DNA of 64,000 nucleotides from Streptomyces canus (GTDB lineage: Bacteria; Actinomycetota; Actinomycetes; Streptomycetales; Streptomycetaceae): assembly GCF_001514145.1 (NCBI RefSeq), contig NZ_KQ948656.1, forward strand, positions 434,001 through 498,000, written 5' to 3'. Position numbers and translations under genes: made by a program. Positions 50,991 to 58,861 of this stretch are shown here, one piece after another. Position 1 is the first letter of the stretch. Each line of letters begins with the position of its first letter. Below the pieces are notes generated by a model. It was not told where the DNA came from. It saw only the letters and a list, made by a program, of their open reading frames with translations, and did no database searches.

Positions 50991-51460
50991 AGCTTCGCGG
51001 ATTGCGTACGTAGGTATCGACGATGCGGGCGTCTCCCGCGAAGTCGTAGTGCCATACCTCGGACAGGATCTCCTTCTTGCCCACCACGCGCTCCGGCCGC
51101 GCCAGCAGACAGACCAGCAGCCGGAACCCGGTGGGCGACAGCTGGATCGGCAGGCCCGCCCGCGACACCTCGTGCGTCTGCTCGTCCAGCACCAGATCGG
51201 CGTACCGCAGGGGCGGCCGCCTGGCCCCGCCGCCCGGTGGCATGTCACTGCGCCGAAGGATGGCACGGACGCGCAGCAGTACCCCTTGTACATGGAAGGG
51301 CTTGGTGACGTAGTCGTCCCCGCCGGAGCTGAGGCCGATGATGCGGTCCTCGACGTCTCGCGGGCCGTCAGGAACAGCACGGGGGTGTAGAGGCCCTCCG
51401 CGCGCAGATGCCGGGTCACCGCGAAGCCGTCGATGTCCGGGAGACGCAGAGCAACGGAGC
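50991..51460 (-). pseudogene. OmpR-type response regulator fragment
   Basis: The receiver part starts midway (VALRLPDIDGFAVTRHLRAEG, TPVLFLTAR), then a one-base frameshift at about 51360 moves to DVEDRIIGLSSGGDDYVTKPF. The winged helix is QLSPTGFRLLVCLLARPERVVGKKEIL and HYDFAGDARIVDTYV, and the frame ends at a join with GT39 sequence (SYYSA) near 50990. The N-terminal half of the receiver, with the phospho-acceptor Asp, is missing. Confidence 0.75.
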
Positions 51461-51548
51461 TTGTGTCCACCCGTCCGGCACTGACGGCGTGCGGGTACGC
51501 GGCGTCCGCGCAGCAGGCAGGCCGACGAGCCCGCGACCGCATGCCCGG

Positions 51549-52571
51549 TCAGCCGACGGGCCTCCCAGTCAGCGTGTCGATCAGCTGCCGGGCGCGGGTC
51601 TGCTCCCGCAGGAGGGTTTCGACCAGGGGGCCGGTGCTCGCCGCGCTCATCAGGTTCTGGCCCGTGGCCTCGTGGAGGTATTCCTCGGCGGGCCGGACGT
51701 CCGCCGTCAGGGCGATGCAGTCACCGGCCGTCAGTACGCGGTGGACCGAGACGTAGTCGACACCCAGACGGGCTAGTTGCTCACCGCCCGCGTACCGATC
51801 GTCCTGGCCGGTGCCGCGCTCCCCCACCAAGTGCGGGTGGCTGAGGGCGACCTCGTGGGTGGCCAGGACCGCGAGCAGTATGTGTTCGGTGCCCACCGCC
51901 CGGTCGCCCAGACGGCGGGCCTGCTCGTAAGTTTCCAGCCCAACCCAACCAGCCGGTGAAGCAGCCCAGTTGACGCCGCTCAGCTTGGTCAGCCACCGCA
52001 TCCACCAGGACATCCGGCGGTAGTGGCTACGGCCGAGGAGTACGTCGCGGGTGGCGCGCAGCAGCGGGTCGAGGCCGTCCTGGTTGCCGCCCGAGCCGCC
52101 GTCGAGGCGGTCGAGCACGGCCCGGGGCGAGATGCCGCACGCCTCCAGCAGTTCCGCGGCCCGGTTGTCCTCGGCCAGCAGTCCCCTGAGCAGATGCGTG
52201 GCCCCGAACTTTCCCGCGTCCTCCTGCCGCGCGTGCTCCATCGCCGCGCTCAGCGCTCTGGCCGCGGCGCCCGTGAACGAGGTGCGGCGATCCCCGTCCT
52301 CCCCCAGGACGTCCTGCGAGACGACGCTGTGCTCCGCCTCGTCGTCGGCGCTCCACGCGCCGTCCTTGTCCGTCCGGTCCCTCAACACCGCCAGCAGCGT
52401 TGTCCTGGTCGCCCCTTCGGCCGCGAGCACTTCGCGTGCAGGTCCCTTGGACGTGGTGATGGCGGCCAGCAGGTGCTCGGTCCCCATCGCTCCCCCGGCG
52501 TCCGCACGCGCGCCACGAGCGGCTCCCAGGATGCCCACGATGTTCCAGTCGGGGGACTTGATCGCTTCCAT
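51549..52571 (-). CDS. Double Clp-N (Clp R-repeat) domain protein without ATPase
   Basis: A 340-residue protein made of two Clp N-terminal type repeats, each about 140 residues. The first has MGTEHLLAAITTSKGPAREVLAAEG and FGATHLLRGLLAEDNRAAELLEACGISP; the second has VGTEHILLAVLATHEVAL and RLGVDYVSVHRVL. No AAA+ module, Walker motif or membrane segment follows. Such proteins bind substrates or adaptors of the ClpC/ClpP system in Actinobacteria. The ATG at 52571 has GAGGAAGG upstream. It lies beside a two-component system but on a separate transcript. Confidence 0.82.
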   Translation of the reverse strand: MEAIKSPDWNIVGILGAARGARADAGGAMGTEHLLAAITTSKGPAREVLAAEGATRTTLLAVLRDRTDKDGAWSADDEAEHSVVSQDVLGEDGDRRTSFTGAAARALSAAMEHARQEDAGKFGATHLLRGLLAEDNRAAELLEACGISPRAVLDRLDGGSGGNQDGLDPLLRATRDVLLGRSHYRRMSWWMRWLTKLSGVNWAASPAGWVGLETYEQARRLGDRAVGTEHILLAVLATHEVALSHPHLVGERGTGQDDRYAGGEQLARLGVDYVSVHRVLTAGDCIALTADVRPAEEYLHEATGQNLMSAASTGPLVETLLREQTRARQLIDTLTGRPVG

Positions 52572-52707
52572 ATGGCCTTCCTCTTCCCGCCGTTCCTGCT
52601 GAGCAGCCTCTCGGACAGGGGCGGGCGGGCGCGTCGGCACAAAGACGGATCTGCTTCTGCACCTTTGGATAGAGGTGGCTGGACAGAACCGGCTCGGCAC
52701 ACGGGGT

Positions 52708-53391
52708 TCAGCCGCGCTGTGGCTTCGGCCGTACCAGGCCGGTGTCGTACGCGAAGATCGTCGCCTGCACCCGGTCCCGTAGATCCAGCTTGTTCAGGAG
52801 AGCGTTGACATGGGTCTTCACCGTGCCCGTGGCGACGCCGAGGCGTTCGGCGATCTCGGCGTTGGCGAGCCCGGTGGCGATCAAGGAGAGGACCTCGCGT
52901 TCACGGGGAGTGAGGGCGGCGAGGGGCTCGGCCCGCGGGGCGGGGGCCGTCGCGGTGAACGTATCGATCAGGCGGCGGGTGATGGCAGGGGCCAGCATGG
53001 CCTCGCCGGCGACCACCACCCTGAGCGCCGCGAGGAGTTCGGCCGGTTCGGCGTCCTTGAGGAGGAACCCTGAGGCCCCGGCGCGCAGGGCCTCGTAAAC
53101 GTACGAGTCGAGGTCGAAGGTGGTCAGGACGAGCACCTTGGGCAGGTGGCCCGACGTCGGTCCGGTCAGCAGTCCCGTCGCCGTGAGACCGTCCATCTCG
53201 GGCATGCGGATGTCCATCAGGACCACGTCCGGGGTCAGCCGGCCGGCCTGCGCGACCGCTTCGGCGCCGTCACCCGCCTCACCGACGACCACGAAGTCGG
53301 GTTCCGCGTCGACGATGGCCGCGAACCCGGCGCGGACCACGGCCTGGTCGTCGACGACCAGGACCCGGGCGGGAGTGGAGGGCGAGGTCAT
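52708..53391 (-). CDS. Response regulator, NarL/LuxR type
   Basis: A 227-residue regulator. The receiver has VLVVDDQAVVRAGFAAIVDAEPD and the phospho-acceptor Asp in DVVLMDIRMPEMDG. The LuxR HTH is LTPREREVLSLIATGLANAEIAERLGVATGTVKTHVNALLNKLDL. The ATG at 53391 has no strong ribosome site but lies 11 bases after the kinase stop. It is the partner of the tandem kinase at 53403-55406. Confidence 0.92.
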   Translation of the reverse strand: MTSPSTPARVLVVDDQAVVRAGFAAIVDAEPDFVVVGEAGDGAEAVAQAGRLTPDVVLMDIRMPEMDGLTATGLLTGPTSGHLPKVLVLTTFDLDSYVYEALRAGASGFLLKDAEPAELLAALRVVVAGEAMLAPAITRRLIDTFTATAPAPRAEPLAALTPREREVLSLIATGLANAEIAERLGVATGTVKTHVNALLNKLDLRDRVQATIFAYDTGLVRPKPQRG

Positions 53392-53402
53392 GAGGGGTGA
53401 TT

Positions 53403-55406
53403 TTATCGATCCTCCAGTGAAGACTTTGCCGCGCCCTCGACAGGGGGCGTGAGCGGACCGTCAGCTGGGGTGCCGTCCCGCAGACTGCCCAGGAGTTCGC
53501 GCATCGCCGCCAGCGCCTCACGCGCCGCCGGCGCCACGTCGTCCAGGCGGCCCGCCTCCGCGGCGGCGACCATGCCGGCGGTCCGGTCGAGCACGGCGGC
53601 ACGCAGCCCGGCGGCGATCCGCTGCCGTTCCCGATGCGCCGCGCCGAGCGCTTCGTGGACGACCGCGCCCAGTTCAGCGTCCTCGCGGCCAACGATCCGC
53701 CCGCGCCTGGACCGCAGGAGAAAGCCCGCAAGCCACGCGCAGCCGAACACCGGCAGCAGCAGGACCGTCAGAGCGAACACGCCGATCCCCACCGCAAGCG
53801 CACCGGCCGGCTCGCCGTCGATGATGCCGTCGCGCGCCGCCGTCATCGACACCGCTGTGGCCAGTACGGGCGCGGCCAGGGGCACTGACGCCCAGGTCGC
53901 CCACGGATCACGGCCGTAGGCGGCCACCGCGTACACCCCGCCCACCAGCGCGCAGACGCCCGCGGCCAGGGCCGGCCAGGGGTCCGCGGCGGAGCCGGGC
54001 ACCCACGGCCACAGCCAGGACGCCGTGAGCAGGGCGGCCAGCACCGGCCAGGGCGCCACCCGCCGCCACAGCAATGGCAGCAGCTGCACCACCGACAACG
54101 CGCCCAGCAGCGCCAAATCCAGTCCGTGCCGGTCCCCGGTGAACAAGAACACCGCGGCAAGAACTGCGGCGGCCGGCAGCAGAGCGTGCGAGGCGAGGCG
54201 CCCGTCCAGTACCCGCACCCGCCCGGCCGAGAGGCGGGCGGGCCGCCCCGCGTGGACCGGCAGTTCCGCCCGTACGGACCAACCGGCGGCCGGGCCCGCT
54301 CCCGGCCCGGCGGTCACCGTGCCGCCGACCGCCTCGGCCCGTTCACGCATGCCGGCCATGCCCCGCCCCGACCCGAGGCCCCGGCGGCCTGCGCCCGCCT
54401 CCGCATCCGTACGAGATCCTCCGTCGTCGTCGACGGTGAGGGCGAGCCATCCGTCGCCCAGGTCCCGCACGCCGACGCGTACGACCGCGCCCGGGGCGTA
54501 GCGCAGCGTGTTCGTGAGGGCCTCCCTGGCGATGCCGAACACCGCCTCCGCGACCTGGGCGCCGGCTCCCGTGCCGCCCTCGACGCTTGTGATCTCCACA
54601 CGCTGCCCGAGACGGACGAAACCACCGGCGAGTTCTTCGATACGGGCGCCCAGCGGCACGTCGTCGCTCTCCTCGGCCGTCCCCAGCGAAGTGACCAGAC
54701 GCTGCACAGTGGCCAGGGTCTCGCGGCCCGTGCGGGCCGAGAAGTCGAGCGCCTCGGCGGCGAGTTCGGGACGGCGCGCCGCCAAGTGCCGGGCGGCTTC
54801 GGCGGTGACGACCACGGAAGTGAGCTGGTGGGCGCTGACGTCGTGCAACTCCCGTGCCAGCCTGCGCCGTTCCCTCACCCCCGCCGTCCTCGCCTCGACC
54901 CGGGCCCCGGCCAGGTGCGCGGCCGCCCGGGCGCGCGCGGCCCTCTGGTGGGCACGGCCCCGGCCGGCCCCGACGGCACCGAGGTACAACACGACGGTGA
55001 CCGCAACACCGGCGCCGGCAGACAGACCCCCGCCATCGACGGCGAAGTCGATCAGCGCCTCATAACAGACGAGCACCCCGACGGCCCGCAGCGTCACGGG
55101 CAGGGTGGTACGGACGGCGACGCCGTACACGGCGACCACCTCACCCAAGAACACGAACACCTGGACCGCGTCCGAAGCCGCCACGGCCAGAGCCACTCCG
55201 TAGCAGACGGCGACCCCGGCCAACGCCACCAACGGCATCCGCCGCCGCAGCCCCAGCGCGACACTCACCCCACCCGCGACGCCCAGCACGACTCCGGGTT
55301 CCTGCCGAAAGCCGCCGTACCCGCCGTCCAGCACCTGCGGCCCCGGCCACACCAGAAGAAAAGCCGCGACAGTCAACGGCAGCAGCCAGTTCCGCAACGA
55401 TTCCAT
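53403..55406 (-). CDS. Sensor histidine kinase with a second, degenerate transmitter half
   Basis: A 667-residue protein. The first half is complete: membrane segments to about residue 145, phospho-acceptor His188 in RERRRLARELHDVSAHQ, and an HATPase (REALTNTLRYAPG, GRGMAGMRERAEAVGG). Then comes a second membrane region (about residues 415-570) and a second HisKA_3-like helix (RERQRIAAGLRAAVLDRT, residues 592-609), in which the phospho-acceptor His is replaced by Arg602 and no ATPase follows. The second half may sense or tune dimerisation. TAA is the stop codon. Confidence 0.85.
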   Translation of the reverse strand: MESLRNWLLPLTVAAFLLVWPGPQVLDGGYGGFRQEPGVVLGVAGGVSVALGLRRRMPLVALAGVAVCYGVALAVAASDAVQVFVFLGEVVAVYGVAVRTTLPVTLRAVGVLVCYEALIDFAVDGGGLSAGAGVAVTVVLYLGAVGAGRGRAHQRAARARAAAHLAGARVEARTAGVRERRRLARELHDVSAHQLTSVVVTAEAARHLAARRPELAAEALDFSARTGRETLATVQRLVTSLGTAEESDDVPLGARIEELAGGFVRLGQRVEITSVEGGTGAGAQVAEAVFGIAREALTNTLRYAPGAVVRVGVRDLGDGWLALTVDDDGGSRTDAEAGAGRRGLGSGRGMAGMRERAEAVGGTVTAGPGAGPAAGWSVRAELPVHAGRPARLSAGRVRVLDGRLASHALLPAAAVLAAVFLFTGDRHGLDLALLGALSVVQLLPLLWRRVAPWPVLAALLTASWLWPWVPGSAADPWPALAAGVCALVGGVYAVAAYGRDPWATWASVPLAAPVLATAVSMTAARDGIIDGEPAGALAVGIGVFALTVLLLPVFGCAWLAGFLLRSRRGRIVGREDAELGAVVHEALGAAHRERQRIAAGLRAAVLDRTAGMVAAAEAGRLDDVAPAAREALAAMRELLGSLRDGTPADGPLTPPVEGAAKSSLEDR

Positions 55407-55603
55407 CAGGACACGAGCCTACGACGCACCCTCCCTCCGCCACGCCCTGCACCGGGCCGCCCGTCGTCCCCGTCCTGCTTCGTGGCACCGCACCGAACTT
55501 GGGACAGGCTTTGCGCGACGCACGCAACTGCGGACCACGCCATCTCTGTCTGACAGGGGGACGGGCCCGTCAGGGCCGAACAGCGAGAAGACCGGGGCAG
55601 TTC

Positions 55604-56590
55604 GTGAGACGGCGCAAGGGCAGCATATGGATCGCATTCGTCACGGGTGTGATGCTGGTGGGCGCGAGCGCATGCGGCGCAGGCGGAAGTGACAAGACGA
55701 GCGGGGACGACGCAAAGGCGTCGGGAAAGCCGAGCACGAGCACCTCTCCGTCACCGACGACACCCGCGGGCCCGCCCATGCTGCTGGAGACGATCACCCC
55801 ACAGACGGGAACCACGGTGGGCGTGGCCATGCCGATCTCGGTGATCTTCACGAACCCGGTGGCAGCCAAGGCTCGGGCCACAGTGGAAAAGCACATGAAG
55901 GTGAGCGCCTCCCAGGCCGTGGTCGGCGCCTGGCACTGGATGGGCGACAAGCGCGCCGACTGGCGCCCGAAGTCGTATTGGCCCTCCGATACGACGGTGA
56001 AGATCGACGCCGATATGAAGGGTGTCAGCAACGGCAACGGACGCTACGGCGTACACAGCTACACGCACACCTTCAAGATCGGTGACGACGTGCGCGCGGA
56101 TGTCTCGGTGACCGGCCACACCATGAAGGTGACCCGGAACGGCGCGCCGGTGCGCACCCTGTCGATCAACGCGGGCAGCGCCGAGTATCCGACGTGGGAC
56201 GGCACGATGGCGGTCATCGACAAGCAGGAGAAGGTCCACATGACTTCCTGCAGCGTCGGTATCAGCTGCGACAAGGGCAGCCCCAACTACTACGACCTGA
56301 CACTTCCCTGGGACATCCACCTCACCCAGTCCGGCACCTACGTCCACTACTCGACCGGCGACCCGAACCCGGGCAGCGGCAGCGCCCGCGGCTCCCACGG
56401 TTGTGTCCACCTGTCCCTGGCGGACGCCAAGTGGTTCTACGGTCAGGTCAAGCAGGGCGACCCCATCACCATCACCGGCTCACCCCGTGGCAAGGCCCCG
56501 GCCGACAACGGCTACGCCGACTTCAACCTGGGCTGGGACCAGTGGCTCGCGGGCAGCGCCTCCGGAGAGGGTACGACCGCCGCCCTGTGA
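55604..56590 (+). CDS. Lipoprotein L,D-transpeptidase (YkuD, Ig-like domain)
   Basis: A 328-residue secreted enzyme. RRRKGSIWIAFVTGVMLVG and a lipobox-like ASAC at residue 24 mark it as a lipoprotein, followed by a Thr/Ser/Pro linker. An Ig-like domain (TTVGVAMPISVIFTNPVAAKARATVEKHM) precedes the YkuD domain with the catalytic SHGCVHLSLADAKW (Cys near residue 267). It makes 3-3 cross-links in peptidoglycan or anchors proteins. The GTG at 55604 is the start; sequence upstream lacks a signal peptide. The 446-bp gap after it holds only the LacI promoter region. Confidence 0.9.
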   Translation: MRRRKGSIWIAFVTGVMLVGASACGAGGSDKTSGDDAKASGKPSTSTSPSPTTPAGPPMLLETITPQTGTTVGVAMPISVIFTNPVAAKARATVEKHMKVSASQAVVGAWHWMGDKRADWRPKSYWPSDTTVKIDADMKGVSNGNGRYGVHSYTHTFKIGDDVRADVSVTGHTMKVTRNGAPVRTLSINAGSAEYPTWDGTMAVIDKQEKVHMTSCSVGISCDKGSPNYYDLTLPWDIHLTQSGTYVHYSTGDPNPGSGSARGSHGCVHLSLADAKWFYGQVKQGDPITITGSPRGKAPADNGYADFNLGWDQWLAGSASGEGTTAAL

Positions 56591-56817
56591 CGCGCCGCCG
56601 TCGTACCCCTTCACCTCACCGAAGCGCCGGCCTTCCATCCAGTCCTGCCGCGCCTGAACATGACGAGTTCCTCCTCGGACGGCTCGCCACCCAGGAGCAT
56701 CAAGCCGCGTCCGACTCGGCGGACAGCACGAGTTCGGGCGCGGGGGACGGCTGCGGGATCGGCTGGACATGCCTGGGATGTTCAGTGTGAAGCGGCATCC
56801 GACGTGCGCTAAGTGGA

Positions 56818-56831
56818 TTGATGCGCTTCAA
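56818..56831. promoter_or_regulatory. LacI-family operator 1
   Basis: TTGATGCGCTTCAA, with one mismatch to the palindrome TTGAAGCGYTTCAA, lies 206 bases before the LacI gene. It repeats at 56948 and, as the perfect dyad, before the rhamnosidase transcript at 58367. Confidence 0.7.
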
Positions 56832-56947
56832 TCGGTCGGCCCTGGGACTCGCCCGATTGCCCACATCAGTGGACCGCCGTTCCGGCACCCGCAAGCACTC
56901 CTCTGCCGCTGGCAGGCGTTGCCGGGGGGTGCGTCTGAAGGCACATA

Positions 56948-56961
56948 TTGGAGCGCTTCAA
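56948..56961. promoter_or_regulatory. LacI-family operator 2
   Basis: TTGGAGCGCTTCAA matches the operator palindrome with one mismatch. TATTCT at 56973-56978 could be the -10 box of the LacI gene, so the site lies across the promoter. Two sites about 130 bases apart permit looping. Confidence 0.7.
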
Positions 56962-57036
56962 CGCGTTTCGTGTATTCTGCGGCTTGTCCGCGACTGGCGG
57001 TCGCGGCCTGAACGAGACCAGAGGTCGAGGAGCACT

Positions 57037-58134
57037 GTGGCAACGGCCCGTCCGCGAGCAGTACAGGGGCATGCCGGTCCGAGCATGCAGGACGTCGCCG
57101 ACGCCGCAGGCGTCTCGGTCGGCACCGTCTCCAACGTCCTGAACCATCCGGCGAAGGTGAGCCCCGCGACGGCCGAGCGCGTCCGCGAAGCCATCAGCCG
57201 TCTGGGTTTCGTCCGCAACGACGCCGCCCGGTCGCTGGTGTCGGGCTCGACCAACAGCATCGGCATGGTGCTCGCCGACATCGAGAACTCCCTGTTCATC
57301 GACATGGCGCACGGCGCCCAGGACGCCGCCCGCGCGGTCGGCCAGAACCTGCTGCTCGCGAACACGGCGTGCGACATGACGCTTCAGGACAACTATCTGG
57401 ACCTGTTCGACGAGTCCCGGGTGACCGGGGTGCTGCTGGCTCCGATGGAGGACTCCTCCGCCGGTATCGCACGCATCCGTTCGCACGGGCGCCAGGTCGT
57501 GCTCCTCAACTACTCCCCCAAGCCGGGCACATGCTGTTCGGTGCTGGTCAACAACGAGCACGTCGGATATCTGGCGGCCCGCCATCTCATCGACTCGGGT
57601 CGCACACGACTGGCCTATGTGGCCGCACACGACGACTACCAGCCGGTGCGCGACAGACGCAGGGGCGTGCGCGCGGCGGTCGAGGAGGCGGGCCCCGGCG
57701 TCACCCTGGAGGAGATCGACAGCGGTGGCCTGACCACGCCCTACGGCCATGCGGTCGGGCAGGATCTCGCGCGGAGAGCACCCGCCGATCTACCGGACGG
57801 CCTCATGGTCGTCACCGATGAACTGGCCAATGCCATCATCCACGAACTGCACGCCGTGGCAGGAATCCGGGTGCCCGACCAGGTCGCCGTCGTGGGGTGC
57901 GAGAACAACCGCGCGGCGGGCGCCGCGGCCGTTCCGCTGACCGCGGTGGACATGCCGGGGCGGATGATGGGCCGGGAAGCGATCCGTCTGCTGATGGACG
58001 AGGTGGCCTCGGGCGAGCAGCACCGTCACGCCACCGTCGTACTGGAACCCGAGCTGATCGTCCGCGCCAGCGCGCCGCGCTCAGGGGTCGGCGTCGGCAC
58101 GTCGAGTGATCGTTCGCGCGGCGCGCAGAGCTGA
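57037..58134 (+). CDS. LacI-family transcriptional regulator of the rhamnoside module
   Basis: A 365-residue LacI protein. The HTH and hinge are MQDVADAAGVSVGTVSNVLNHPAKVSPATAERVREAISRLGF (from residue 17), and the periplasmic-binding-protein-like domain follows (NSIGMVLADIENSLFIDMAHGA, RVTGVLLAP, LAYVAAHDDYQPVRDRRRGVRAAV, DQVAVVGCENN). The GTG at 57037 has GAGGAG four bases upstream. Operators TTGAAGCGYTTCAA before itself and before the rhamnosidase point to autoregulation and local control, with a rhamnose-derived sugar as the inferred inducer. Confidence 0.9.
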   Translation: MATARPRAVQGHAGPSMQDVADAAGVSVGTVSNVLNHPAKVSPATAERVREAISRLGFVRNDAARSLVSGSTNSIGMVLADIENSLFIDMAHGAQDAARAVGQNLLLANTACDMTLQDNYLDLFDESRVTGVLLAPMEDSSAGIARIRSHGRQVVLLNYSPKPGTCCSVLVNNEHVGYLAARHLIDSGRTRLAYVAAHDDYQPVRDRRRGVRAAVEEAGPGVTLEEIDSGGLTTPYGHAVGQDLARRAPADLPDGLMVVTDELANAIIHELHAVAGIRVPDQVAVVGCENNRAAGAAAVPLTAVDMPGRMMGREAIRLLMDEVASGEQHRHATVVLEPELIVRASAPRSGVGVGTSSDRSRGAQS

Positions 58135-58322
58135 TCGTCCGGGCCTGCGCGCGCTCACGCCGTCCGTCCCGACGCCCGTGTCGTCAGCCCGCGCCGAGGT
58201 CCGGGCCGACCGTCCAACTCTCCTCTCCTCTCCAGCTGTTCGTCACTTCACGCTGACGGCAGCCCCTCCAGACGACCGCCCCGCAGCCCTCAGCGCGGTT
58301 CGGAAACATCCATGACGGCTCC

Positions 58323-58380
58323 TTGACACACGCCGAGACGGGCCATAGGTTCCCGTCGTCCCTCTATTGAAGCGTTTCAA
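58323..58380 (+). promoter_or_regulatory. Rhamnosidase promoter with overlapping LacI operator
   Basis: TTGACA (58323-58328) and TAGGTT (58346-58351) are spaced 17 bases apart, close to the main sigma-factor consensus. The perfect palindrome TTGAAGCGTTTCAA lies at 58367-58380, about at the expected transcription start, so a bound LacI dimer would block initiation. Confidence 0.75.
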
Positions 58381-58404
58381 TGAGTCGCGCGCCGAGGAGC
58401 ACCT

Positions 58405-58784
58405 GTGCACAAGACCCTCAGAACCGCCGTGTCGCCCCCTGGCGCGATGACAACCACGTCGTGCAGCAGGAGCTCACCGCCCTGGACAAGCGCTCGTGCG
58501 CGTCGCAGAACAAGGCCCTGCCACTGAAGACCCAGACGCTGCCGATCGGCGACGTCGACCAGAAGGTGCAGCTCCGCGCCGGCCAGAAGACGCTCAAGGG
58601 CCTCGGCGCCTGGAACGTCACCCAGCCGTTGGCCGTCAAGGCCGTCGAGAACCGGTGGGGCCCCTTCCTGCACCTGCCGGCCCGCCGGCTGCCCACCCTG
58701 CTGAAAAGGGTCCTGTTCGAAGACGACGGCGCCTACGCCGCTGCCGAACTCGAGGCGGCCCAGCCGAGTGGGACAGCGGACTGA
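58405..58784 (+). other. Unrecognised small gene or gene remnant before the rhamnosidase
   Basis: A GTG at 58405 follows AGGAGCACCT and starts VHKTLRTAV, which looks like a real start, but the strongly coding frame (GC-rich third positions) is a different one, open from 58380 to the stop at 58784. That frame reads APWRDDNHVVQQELTALDK, LPIGDVDQKVQLRAGQKTLKG and ENRWGPFLHLPARRLPTLLK. I do not recognise the family. Either the start is the ATG at 58380, inside the operator, or a one-base frameshift lies near 58425. It is the first reading frame of the LacI-controlled transcript and precedes GH78 by 78 bases. Confidence 0.4.
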
Positions 58785-58861
58785 TCTCTACAACGCACAT
58801 CACTTCGCGGCGTCTCAGCCGAGAACACGCACCCCTCCACAACGGATCAGCGGGAGATGCC

